Origin: Eudromia elegans
Lineage: Eukaryota > Chordata > Aves > Tinamiformes > Tinamidae
Length of the DNA: 64,000 nucleotides
Direction: 5' to 3'
NCBI GenBank assembly: GCA_003342815.1
Contig: PTEX01000232.1
Location: forward strand, 853,475-917,474
A program made the position numbers and the translations under genes. Below are positions 33,386-64,000 of this stretch, piece after piece; position 1 is the stretch's first letter; every line of letters starts with the position of its first letter. The notes beneath the pieces are model-generated. The model had not been told where the DNA came from. It saw nothing but the letters and a program-made list of their open reading frames with translations, and ran no database searches.

Positions 33386-36300
33386 TGTGTTTTCTGTGCC
33401 ATGTGTTCTTCTGATAAGGATAAGCCCTATGATATTAGGACTTATGCCTAATAAAACTGTTAAACCAAACCAGAGACTAATTCTTCATTTGTGATCCAGT
33501 GTTGTTGTTTCTGATGAGAACGGGACTGTGCCTGGCTGGACCTGCACTTGTTTCTGATGTTGCTTCCCTTGGGTTGTATGTTCCGGTGAATATTTGGCAT
33601 CCCCCTGATGTGTGCAGAGCCATGGGATGTCGAACACAGGATCCCAAGGACTGACCTGCATTTTTTTTTAAATCTTCTCTTAGGGAACCTTCTCAGTACC
33701 TTTTTTTAAAAAAAAAAATTTGTTTTTTTTTTTCTCTTTTCCAAAGTGAACTTCCTCAATTTACCTTGTTACAAAATGAGTCATGTAAAGAAACCCTCTA
33801 TGTGTGAGGTGTATCCCTCCTCTGTGAAAGCACCACAGACCAAACAACTTGCTTGCAGTTTATTTAAGATGCTTTTGTTGAAAGCTGAGCTAAGCAGAGA
33901 AACCTCTTATGTGTGAAGTATTATACAGTGTGTGTGAGATAATAACACCTTGTAATTCATTACAGGTGGGTTGTATTTACATAAAAGAAGGCTGAGCTGT
34001 GTAGGAATTTGCTGATTAATTTATTTTTAATGGGAGTGAAGTATTCCAAGTACCAAAATAAACTTTTCTTTGTGTATCTTACTGCTCCTGGAATAGGTGG
34101 AAAAATTAATGGTAGATATTTTGGCTCAAAGCTACATACATTAATTCATATACAAAACAGCCACTTAAACTTTAACCCTTTTCCTGGTGTGTAATTTAAA
34201 CCTGGGCTCATGTTATCCATGCCATGGGGATGCATGGTTAGGAGTGTACCCACTTGCAGCTGAGAGGACCTAGTGCCTGGAGGTGTGAGGTCATGTAGCA
34301 TCTCAGGTACTGAAGCTGGCGAGGCTGCAAACTAGGATCCATGGGACCAGTGCTCTGAGATGTGGTGTCTTTTGTACTGTGAATGTGGGACAAATATACG
34401 GTTAAAACCGTTCTAATGTGAGGGGTTGGGAGTCTCCCAAAATCCTGATGTCCAATTGTGGTCATGCGCTTTGGTACTTCTATGAATATGAGAATAGAAA
34501 GACCTCTAATCAAGGTCTGATTTTACAAATGACCATTGGTTGTTTCATAAAATGTCTTTAAATATCTTTAACAGTTACAGAACTGAGCCAGCAGTCAAGG
34601 TGTGTTTTGAAGAGAAGTATGTGGAGCACATGAAGAGAGAAGACAGAGACTGTAAATTCTCAGGAGGACAGTTGGAAAGCGAGAACACACTGGAGGCTCT
34701 AAGGGCTTCCCAGACATTGCTTATCTGGAGACAGCATTTGGGTGCTGACTATGAGAATGTTCTGCTCTTAGAAACATCCTGTTTTCATTATCTTACTACA
34801 GACATCTTTGTAGCCAGAATTTAGAGTCCTTGAGGAAAGCTTATATTCCCAATGGGAGAATTTGAATCTCAAAAACTTGATGGCAGCAGTGATTAGCAGG
34901 TAATGTGATTTCTCTGTGATTTCTGTGGGTAGAACTGAACCCTGAGTATTATTAACCAGGTATTTTACCACCAGCATGTTGTAAAATCCATCTTTTTCTC
35001 CTTTTCAAGATCTTGGAGAGGGAATAATTGAAGATGTTTTACTTTTGGATGCTTCTTTGTTTATATTACTGTTTTTGAGAGCGGACTCTGAGCATCAGCT
35101 GCCACCTCTTAATGTATTTTGAGTGAATGCGTGGATGTGCATTTCTTTTCAAAACAGGCATGTTCAACACTTTATCATCCAACCTGACCTTCTGTCTCAC
35201 ATGACAAATTCAGACGTTGCTCATTATTCCAAAGAAATTGCTCTCTAAAATTAACCAAGCGTCATGAAGCACCAGCCTCTGGAAAGCTCTTCGATATTTC
35301 AGCTACTTCTTGGCTTTCTTGTTCCTGTGTGTAGAAAACTAGGGCCAGCAGTCAGTGTCTTTACTTTTGGCCCAGCAGGGAGAACACGTGTGTTTTGCCT
35401 ACAAGGTAACACTTGCACCCTGGGCTTGGGAGAGTCATCTGATGTAGCTCAGACATCCGAGGATATTGGATGTCTGCAGTATCAAGTGCAGTTCATGTCA
35501 CTTAATCTGTTCCGGTGTTCACACCCCCAGTTGGTATTTATATCTAGCTGTTTTCTCCTGCTTTTAGACAGTGGAAGTGCTAAAAGCACAGGCATCCTTG
35601 CCAGTTTCCACATTTCCTATACTATCGAGGTGCCTAAGCCCTGTTAGAGCAGTTACCACTCCTTGAACTTCTGAGTCTTGTCATCACCTTAAACAAAGAG
35701 CAGGTTTTAGTTGTGTCCTTATCACACCAAACCCTAAGATCAGAGTTGTAGCTCCCACCATAACAGTGGGATTTAACTACTGACCTGTCCCATTTATCCT
35801 GCCTTTCGCTTGGCAAAGAGGACAAAGGGAAACTAGACATTGAGTAAGAGCAAGTTTTTCCACAGGAGTCTTAATATAGTAGATTTAGAATAGTAATGTG
35901 GTAAGGGGAGAATATTGTTGGAAGAGGATTGTGAGGAGCTCTCTAAGTATGGTCACTATGATTTCTGCCACTGCAAAACATCCTCTTGAAGAGTAGTGGG
36001 AACCACATGAAGATGGATCTTGACCGGGAGCCTTCTGACCTACCTCTTTATTTTTACACATTCTCCTTCCAAAATCTCGCAGAGGAGACCTGCTTTCAGA
36101 GATTCAGATCCACATAGGTCTGATGCGGTCAACTTGTGGCTTTCTGTGGGACCAGCTCAATCCTGAGCATGTCACAAAGGTCATCTGTACTCTAGAGATG
36201 TGTTGAAGTACTGTTGCAAGTATTTAGAGAAGTATATTGCTCCTCTGTGCAAGTATGCTGAACAATTCGTCAGCCTTCTTGAGCCCCAAACCTGTACTGT

Positions 36301-39300
36301 GTGTGCTTTCTTCCAGCAAGGTAAGAATATTTTTGAAAATGTTGAAAATATTGAAAATACAGTGTTGGGAGTGAAAGGCATTCACAGCAATACCTAAAAA
36401 TTCCCTACTGTCTTTCCAATGTTTCTGTTAGAATTGAGTCATGAATGCAGTGGTCGCTTCGTTGGGACTTTCTCTGGGTTCTCAGGCTGCAGTGCACATG
36501 GATGCTTCTGGTCTTACCCTAGTAGATATATTCTTTCTAGATGATAGTGGTAATGACTAGTTTTTTAGTAGATACTCTCATTACCTAGGCTCTTGCCCTA
36601 TGCATCTGTCTCTTTGCATTTGGCCGACAGTGTCTGATCTCTGTTGTTTTTTTGTACCGTGAACTCTACTCAAAACTCAAAAGCTTTTTCCCCTCTTCAT
36701 GGGAGACAGATAAATTTCTGCCCTCTTCTTGCTGCTGAAGAGGGCTTCAGCACGCTTGATTGTGCCTTTGCTACCCAAAAGCCAGATTAAAACCTCTTTC
36801 TGTAGTATGGGGGCTGGTACTCCTAGCACTCTGCAGCATGCACAGGGTAACACCATCTCCATCTTCTGGACCTGTTTTGGCTGCACAGCCTGGACCTCAG
36901 CCGATCAGAGAGCCAGAAACGTACATAACAGGTGCAGAAGGTTGGCAGGGACCCAGGAAAAGACTCTGGGTTGGAACAAGGGTGAGTCCTAGTCTGCAGT
37001 GCGTAGGCAGATGCGCTGTGCTGCTGAGGAGTTCACCTCCCACCCCTGGACAGTGAGTGTTACCCACTGCTGCTGCGTGGCCTCTCTGGCCTCCTGCACT
37101 GCGATGGGGTTGTTGGTTGTTACTTAGTAGTCCTGTGATCCTTCCCAGGCTACTCTGATGAGATTTTCCTCCCTGCTGTCTCTTCAGCTGTTTATGGCAG
37201 TCCTGTGCATCCTACATAAGCTTTTCTGAAGTTGCTGAACATGTTGAGGGAGTATTTGTTTTGCTTACAGTCATTCAACCTGCTCAGCAGCTTGTTCTGC
37301 TCATTTGTAAGACAGAGTAGATGTCTGAGCTTCATCTTTCCAGCACAAACGCAGAGCGGGAGCTCCCGTAAGAATGATCCTGGCCTTTCCTGCTGCATTT
37401 CAGTGGCTGCTTGGTATGTGATGTGCTGGCAGCACCCACTGAGTTTAGAAATGGCAATAGATCTGTTTGAGGGACATGGGCCAGCCTAATGAAAGCATTT
37501 TCCAGTATGAGGGAATAGGAACTCCTTTCATGTAGGAGAACACTGTAAGAGGTCGCTGAAGCAGGATCCTGTTGATGCTAGTGCAGCTATCACAAGAAGG
37601 TAAAGGCTTCTTCATGCTTGTTTAGGAAACAAGGAGTCTTTTAAATGCAAAGCGTTCATTAACAATTACATCACTCACTACGGGAGTGAGTAGGGATCAC
37701 GCTGATGCCTCATCCCACCTGCTTCTGGGCTGCCCCACATCCTGTAGGAACAGGGCATCCTGTGAGGATTTGCTCATTGTCCCACATCCTTCCCTTTGCA
37801 CCCTCTTCCTGTCTGTAGCTATGTCTACTGATCCTATTTCCAGTTCCATTTCTGTGCATCTCCTTTGGAAGGAGAGCAGTGGCTGAAGGTGCTTATTCAC
37901 ATGGAGCTCTGTTTACATGTAGGCCACTACCTGTTGGCACTTACAGACCAAGAGCCTGGAGAAGGTCCTATGAGAAAACTGTGGTCCTTCTCATAAGCCT
38001 CCCACTTTTCCAAGGACTCTAGTCACTTTTCTCCTTGTCTCTGAGCTCACCGAAGCCCCTGGGGGCTCTGCAAGACCGCTGAAGAAACCCTGGGTGGTGA
38101 GCGAGAAATATCGATGGGTCTGACCTGACAACTTCCTGTGTTGTCTAAAGCTTGCTTTTCTTTCCTTAAGCGGTGATCACAAATTATAGCAAGCCCTGAC
38201 ACCCACCCAGGCTTTGCAGGCAGTGATGAAGTTGCCTCAGACGTGGGATTGATGTTCTCATTTTATGATGCCTCTGCTCTTTCTATAAAATTAGGTTTCT
38301 ACCCAGGTGGCCAGTCCTTGCACTGCACTCACTCTAGTAAGTATTTATTTTGTATTTATAATGCACTTGCTCCTGCTGTGATACAAATGATAACAGCGTG
38401 TTGGCCAGGTTGGATGTTCTGAGAACTCACGAAAGAACTGTGGAGCTATAAATTGAGCCTGCTGGAACTGAACCCTTCATGCGAGTATTATATGTGTGAG
38501 TATTAGAGTGCAAAAAGGTACCAGCAAAGATGATGGGCACCTGTATCAGATGATAGCTTCGCTTTGCCAACAGCTGTGAATCAGCGTCCTGAGCAGCAGA
38601 GGCTGGACACCGAAAGGACACGGAATGGCTTGGTGACTGTGCACTGGGAGATGTAACACAAGCTACACAGGGATCTCAGGTGAGCAAAAATATGTATGCT
38701 GGGCATGCCAGTGAGCAGGGAGCTGGCAGAGGAGGTAAGGGTATCTGCCTTCCCTGTGATCACTAGCTGTTGGATCATGTGCCCTACACCTGGCAATGAG
38801 TGTTCAACCCTGTCTTTCACCTGAGTGGGTACGAGGTTTTATCTCCTCTGACTTGGAAGAGCCTTAACATATAAATGGGGAAAAAAATTGAAACAAGGAG
38901 CTCGTGCTGTGTTAAGAAAGAGAGGAATTCAGTAGTGCCATGATCAGGAATCTCAGATGAACAACTGGGATGTTTGTCTTTGTGTTGCGCTGCTGATGAG
39001 TTCAATATTGACAAAGATCTCAGTGCAGTAATTAAAAATCAGACTTTTCCCATCCAGCTGCATGTCATATTTGCTGGAAGAAAACAAGTTCACTCTTGCT
39101 GCTTCCAAAGGGCCAGCAAATCTGGAATTTTTATATGCACAGTAGAGTATCTTCATGGAGATGCTTTCCAGAAAAGCCTGTCAATGAGTGCATTTGAGCA
39201 CCGTGATGTGTAGTGGGAGATGTGGATTTAAGTGCTGAAAATGAAAGGGGAGAAAAAGCACCTCCAGCTTCCCTGTTCCAGGTGAGTGCTCTCCAAGAAC

Positions 39301-40337
39301 CGCATGGTTATGGAGAGCAGGAGCAGGCTCCTTTGCATCTGTGCTTGAAGAGCAAGTAGCAGACAGACCCTGGGAGAAGCTCACTCAAGATGTTTGTGTT
39401 TGGTGAACTCCTCACATGTCTGTAGTGGGGCACATGGATGAAGCACTGACTAATTCCTGGATCCCAACTTGACTCAGGAATCACCTAGGCCATATTTGCC
39501 TAGGGATGTTCACTTGGAAGTGGGATTCAGTGTATATGTTTAGGCAGAAGGGATTTTCCCCCCATGTTTCTCTTTTGATTACGGATGTGTAGGCAACACT
39601 TCTAGATAAGATCCTAAGTTCTAACCAGCAAAAATTGTCTGATGTGAGTCCCACATCCTGTGCTGGCCATCAAACGGAAGAGTACCAATTATAGACATTT
39701 ATCTCTTTGCCAAAAGATAGGGACAAGATATCTCACCTCTCATTTTAATGTCTCCACACAAAACCTCTGTCGCTGGCTTTGGCAGCCTGAGCGTGCTCTC
39801 CTTAGACACAGTGGACAAAGATAAATACTTTGATGGCACAACATCCGACCTGCTTCAGATGTCTGCTTTAGGGTGAGGTAACTGACTCCCCAACATCTCT
39901 GCCCCTCCCCATGCCCCTGGAGAAAGCCAGGATGATGAGCTGGGCTGGAGACATTTGCATGGTGGCTGCTTTCATGTGCCGAGGTCCATGAGAAACCGCT
40001 GGAGGGAGAGCAGATCCTGACCAAACACCAGCTGCAGAAAGAGCTGAAATCCCTTTACCAGAATCTGGCCCAGAGCTATATCTGCCAGAAAACACCTCTT
40101 CCTTTAGTCCTTAAAGACTCCTTTTAAATTTGCGGTCCTTTCAGCTCTTCAGGAAGGTGAAAAGAAGGATGATATTAATATGCAGCAACCTAGAAAAGCA
40201 GCTCCAGGGAAAGGCCCCTCATACCTGTCTTATGTTCCCTTCCCTTATGTAACTTTCTTATCTACTGTTGTTCACCTCACCATTTTAGGTTATGTTTTAA
40301 TTTAGGCTGCTCCAGCATTTATTTGCACCCATGACAT

Positions 40338-40385
40338 TTTTATACCATTTTTATACCATTTTTATACCATGACATTTTATACCAT
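40338..40385. repeat. 11-bp tandem repeat TTTTATACCAT
   Basis: Three contiguous perfect copies of TTTTATACCAT (40338-40348, 40349-40359, 40360-40370), then GACA and a fourth copy at 40375-40385. Confidence 0.9.
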
Positions 40386-40749
40386 ATACATTTTTATATA
40401 GCATTGTTTTCTTCCACATCTACTGTCCATCGCACTTAACTCTGCACCTACTCTGCTGCCTTCATTGCAACACAGCTCTGTCAGGTTACTTTTGATTAAA
40501 TACACATTGGCTTCTGTTAGTTATGTTTGCACAGTACAAGCCTTTATTCTAACTTCAGCAATCCAAAGATTAAACAGATAACCTAAGCAAGTCATTTATC
40601 TGCATCTGTAGTTTGATGGAGAGTGATGTGTTGTGATTCATCCCAGCTGCCCTCGAACTCGGTGTTTGTATGTGCTGGTTAGCTCTCGAGTATGGCTGTG
40701 TCTGTCTCACTGCACTATCGCCTGGTGAGATTAGAGATCAGACTTTTGG

Positions 40750-40965
40750 ACATATGAGGAAGAACTTCTTTGCTGTGAGGGTGACAGAGCCCCAGAACAG
40801 GCTGCCCAGAGAGGCTGGGGAGGCTCCTGCTCTGGAGATCTTCAGACCTGCCTGGATGTCACCCTGTGCCCCGTGCTCTGGGTGTCCCTGCATGAACAGG
40901 GGGGTTGGACTAGGTGATCCCTAGAGGTCCCTTCCAACCTCAACCAGTCTGTTATTTTATGATCG
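40750..40965 (+). mobile_element. CR1 LINE, 3' end fragment
   Basis: Sense CR1 terminus. It starts at ATGAGGAAGAACTTCTTTGC, continues through GTGAGGGTGACAGAGCCCCA, CAGGCTGCCCAGAGAGGCTG and GGGGTTGGACTAGGTGATCC, and ends TCCCTTCCAACCTCAACCAG with a degenerate TTATTTTATGATCG tail. The 84-codon frame over it is derived from the repeat. Confidence 0.92.
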
Positions 40966-41252
40966 TAGATAATTTTATTTATTTATTTATTTTCCCTAAT
41001 TTACAGATAAAAGGCTAGTTGATTACATCAACTATCCACACAATTCCTCATGCCATGCTTTAGATTTTTCTCTGGTTAGCATCTGTAGAGTTTAGTGCCT
41101 GCAGGGAAAGTGAGATGAGGGGGGTCGAGGAGGTTCAGATTGCAGTCTGAGAACTTGTGTGTGTCTGCCATGCAGAATTTTTCCTGCACTACATTGTGTA
41201 GTGATGAGTTCCTAACGAAGTGTTTTAACTTCCCTATTAGTGTCTGCCTCTA

Positions 41253-41327
41253 ATTCTATTCTATTCTATTCTATTCTATTCTATTCTATTCTATTCTATT
41301 CTATTCTATTCTATTCTATCCTATTCT
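41253..41327. repeat. (ATTCT)n microsatellite
   Basis: About 15 uninterrupted copies of the pentamer ATTCT/CTATT, with one ATCCT variant at the right end. Likely length-polymorphic. Confidence 0.95.
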
Positions 41328-41864
41328 CCCAAAATAACTCCTTAATACTTCTGGGTACCTAGAGTTAACTCATCCCCCGAATACCCAGCCCATGGACAGT
41401 ATTATCAATAACACTTTAGCAGTTCCTGTGTTTGAATGCTCCCTGCTTGGAAACTTTCAAGGGAGATGCCTGGAGAGCAAATAACCTATCGCTCATTTGT
41501 TGTATTTAACTACGCGTGCAAGGTTCCTGACATGCTTCACGCAGATGCTATGGCCTTATGATATCAAAAAAAAGGGGGAAAAAAAGGAAAAAAAGATTCT
41601 TTTGGCTTTTCTGCTGGGTAGCAATATGGCAAATTGCAGGTACCCAGGAAATGCTGAGCAGGAAGCAGTAGGTTCAGTTCAGGAATGAGTAGATTTCTTG
41701 GCCTAATCTCATTACCTGCTCAGGAGATTTGTGTTATAACTGCTACTGGGCAGGACGTTTGATTTGGAACAGATTTCAAGCAGGAAGAAGTTGCAACGTC
41801 TGCATTTCCACTTGTGAGCACAATGGAGGGACTAAACAAGTCAAAGCCTGCTTGGCCAAAGGTG

Positions 41865-42217
41865 GGAACGTCACCTGCGTGAAGGGGCGGGAAGAGTATG
41901 AATAAGTTAACGAGCAAAGGGAAGGAGCAGGTTGAGGTGGTGATCCTCCCTCCCGCTGCAGAAGGGCTGTTTGAGCGGCGACTACCAGGAGCGTGGCTGC
42001 TGGAGCGGAGCGAGGGAGCTGGGGACGGCCAGCTCCTCCCCCAGGAGCGGAGCCCGGACCTGGTGATTAACAACCCCGCCGAGAGCAGAGCTCATGGTGA
42101 ATTCCCAAGGAACCTGTTGGGAAGCAGCTCAGGAGCGTAAGGGAAGGCCAGGAAAGTCCTGGAATCTGACAGGAATCCAGCTAGAGAGGCAACTTCTGAG
42201 CATCAGCAGCTCTGGTA
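41865..42217 (+). promoter_or_regulatory. Probable FAM83C promoter and 5' leader
   Basis: GC-richer DNA directly upstream of the FAM83C start. Visible elements are ACGTCACC (CRE half-site) around 41868-41875, the E-box CACCTG at 41872-41877, the GC box GGGGCGGG at 41884-41891 and a TATGAATAA just downstream that could act as a weak TATA. The transcription start is not visible from sequence. An 80-codon upstream frame (41898-42140) and a second frame overlapping the start (42094-42372) would lie in the leader if transcription begins near 41890. An in-frame TGA at 42197-42199 precedes the FAM83C ATG. Confidence 0.4.
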
Positions 42218-62838
<20,621 letters not shown>

Positions 62839-63230
62839 CCTGGGTCCGCGTGGGCCTTGAGACGTCCTTTCACCTCGCTTGCTACTGGTTGGGTTTTCCC
62901 TTCCAATCCTCAATCCAAGCTGGTGCTTGAAGTCAAAACACAGGTGGCAAATTGGTCTTGTTTCTATCCCCAAAGTGTTTCTGCTATGCTGCAGTCTCCA
63001 ATACGTGCAGGTCACTGATTGAGGGGGGACTATCAAACGTGATTCACATTTGCAACTACGAAATGGTGGTAAGAGAAAGAAAAACAATAATAATAATAAT
63101 AATAAAAAAAAATCCGCACGTCTCCTGCCTTTTACCTGTTTTGAAAAGAACCCCTCTGCTCTTTGCTCTAACTCTAAAGCGTGCAATGCCATCTTCAGGA
63201 TGAACCGAGGCCTTCCTTGTACCCGGCAAT
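62839..63230 (+). other. FAM83C 3' UTR / spacer to EIF6
   Basis: Only 847 bp separate the FAM83C stop from the EIF6 start. The first poly(A)-like signal is AATAAA at 63101-63106 at the end of an (AAT)n run (63086-63104), with TTTTACCTGTTTTG downstream. The FAM83C 3' end would therefore sit at the edge of the EIF6 CpG island. No other feature was recognised. Confidence 0.5.
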
Positions 63231-63289
63231 TCCTCTCCAGGCTCCCATTTGCTCCAAAGGAAATGGCAACCGGAGAGAGCAGTGCTGGG

Positions 63290-63685
63290 TCCTCCCGTGG
63301 GAGACGAGCGGGCCGGGCCGGGCCGGGCCAGGCCAGGAGGCCGCGGGGTTGTGCAGGCACCACGCGTGGCACCCGTCGTGGCTGCGTGCGGCTGGCGCTG
63401 CCCACGCGGGTGGCATCGGGGCGGTGGGTGCCCACGGGAGGCGTCCGGACCCGGCGGTGACATCTGGGCCCACGGGCGGCCTCTGTCACGGGCGCTGGCG
63501 GCCACAGGGCTCGGCGCTTCCTCCCGGCCGGCGGCGGCGCTGCGCCCGCGGCGGGGGCGGGGCGGGGCGGGGGGGGGGTGTGGCGGCCGCTCCGTCCCGC
63601 AGCTAACGGCGGAAGCGGAAGGAAGCGGCGGCGCCGTGTGGGGGGGTGGCGGCGCTCGTGGCGGGCTGAGCCGGGCGGCGCTGCC
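63290..63685 (+). promoter_or_regulatory. EIF6: EIF6 CpG-island promoter
   Basis: Very CpG-rich DNA from about 63290 to the window edge, typical of a TATA-less housekeeping promoter. It contains GC boxes in a G-run array at 63553-63579 (at least four runs of four or more G separated by single C), three GGAA cores in 17 bp at 63611-63625 (GGAAG.GGAAGGAAG, ETS/GABP type), and four GGGCC units at 63310-63329. The transcription start is probably near 63590-63660 but cannot be fixed here. Confidence 0.75.
63310..63329. repeat. (GGGCC)4 short tandem repeat
   Basis: Four perfect pentamers GGGCC, then a diverged AGGCC. Located in the EIF6 CpG island, about 360 bp before the start codon. Confidence 0.9.
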
Positions 63686-63987
63686 ATGGCGGTTCGTGCC
63701 AGCTTCGAGAACAACAACGAGCTGGGCTGCTTCGCCAAGCTCACCAACGCCTACTGCCTCGTGGCCATCGGCGGCTCCGAGAACTTCTACAGGTGAGCGG
63801 CGGCGCCTTCCCCGCGGCGGCGGCGCCTTCCCCGCGGCGGCGGCGCCTTCCCCGCGGCGGCGGCGGCGGCGGCCGCCCCGTGACGCGGCCTTTTCCCGCA
63901 GCGTGTTCGAGGGGGAGCTGTTCGGGAGCATCCCCGTGGTGCACGCCTCCATCGCCGGCTGCCGCATCATCGGCCGCATGTGTGTGG
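63686..63987 (+). CDS. EIF6: EIF6, first two coding exons (gene runs off window)
   Basis: Eukaryotic initiation factor 6, which binds the 60S subunit, blocks premature joining to 40S, acts in 60S biogenesis and is released by SBDS/EFL1 (family knowledge). Exons 63686-63792 and 63902-63987 join through a split serine (AG/C) and encode the first 64 of about 245 residues: [60 protein letters not shown] and RMCV. This is almost identical to the human start as I recall it. It is the first repeat of the pentein fold. The start sits in a strong Kozak context (GCCATGG). Donors are GTGAGC at 63793 and GTAGGT at 63988; the remaining exons lie right of the window. Confidence 0.97.
63793..63901 (+). other. 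EIF6: EIF6 intron 1 (109 bp)
   Basis: A very short, GC-rich intron bounded by GTGAGC and CCCGCAG. Most of it is three perfect tandem copies of a 20-bp unit (63801-63820, 63821-63840, 63841-63860) followed by a (CGG)n run (63861-63873). Confidence 0.93.
63801..63873. repeat. 20-bp tandem triplication plus (CGG)n in EIF6 intron 1
   Basis: Three identical units, CGGCGCCTTC followed by CCCGCGGCGG, then CGGCGGCGGCGGC. Identical copies imply recent expansion or ongoing homogenisation; read collapse in an assembly could also change the copy number. Confidence 0.93.
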
Positions 63988-64000
63988 GTAGGTGTGCGGT

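Larger units (their letters stand above)
33460..41860. other. UQCC1-FAM83C intergenic region (8.4 kb)
   Basis: No gene was recognised between the UQCC1 poly(A) signals and the FAM83C leader. It contains long T/A runs at about 33660-33735, an 11-bp tandem repeat at 40338-40385, a CR1 fragment at 40750-40965 and an ATTCT pentanucleotide array at 41253-41327. The open frames up to 127 codons (for example 35264-35647) have no family resemblance. Confidence 0.75.

Noticed and set aside
35264-35647. 127-codon + strand frame in the UQCC1-FAM83C intergenic region
   Set aside because: No motif, signal peptide pattern or domain resemblance; no splice or promoter context.

Overview
This window is vertebrate nuclear DNA, almost certainly from a bird. 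Intron-split genes with canonical GT-AG junctions, AT-rich introns, a CpG-rich housekeeping promoter and many CR1 LINE fragments ending in the octamer-like ATTCTATG tail point to an avian genome. No bacterial, CRISPR or tRNA/rRNA gene was seen.

Three protein-coding genes lie head-to-tail on the + strand. (1) The 3' part of UQCC1 (mitochondrial complex III assembly chaperone): five exons at 3762-3819, 9375-9483, 27210-27287, 28411-28524 and 32207-32341. They join in frame to about 164 codons ending in a stop; the 5' exons lie before the window. (2) A complete FAM83C (CK1-anchoring DUF1669 protein): four coding exons at 42218-42775, 51389-51556, 54209-54333 and 61995-62838, giving 564 residues. 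(3) The 5' end of EIF6 (60S anti-association factor): exons 63686-63792 and 63902-63987, running off the right edge. As I recall the mammalian map, UQCC1-FAM83C-EIF6 is the same gene order and orientation as in human 20q11, with GDF5 expected just left of the window.

The rest is intron and intergenic DNA. It holds (a) fairly young bird CR1 3' fragments at 11.3-12.6, 13.1-13.8, 29.5-30.1, 40.7, 45.9 and 53.6 kb; (b) much older CR1/L3-like LINE remains at 30.1-31.1, 50.1-50.8, 55.4-57.5 and 60.4-61.1 kb; (c) a solo retroviral LTR at 47519-48259 with TGT...ACA ends and a matching 5-bp target duplication; and (d) several tandem repeats, the most notable a 22-bp minisatellite abutting the 3' splice site of the last UQCC1 exon. 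GC-rich patches lie around the last UQCC1 exon, in FAM83C intron 1 (46.0-46.6 kb) and at the EIF6 promoter.

The three genes do unrelated jobs (cytochrome b maturation, kinase scaffolding, ribosome biogenesis), so their adjacency is conserved synteny rather than an operon-like unit. I found no convincing undescribed multi-gene system. The leads most worth a check are the repeat-built splice acceptor, the inverted CR1 pair that could fold as double-stranded RNA, the intronic CpG-rich patch, and the ETS/G-quadruplex-like EIF6 promoter.
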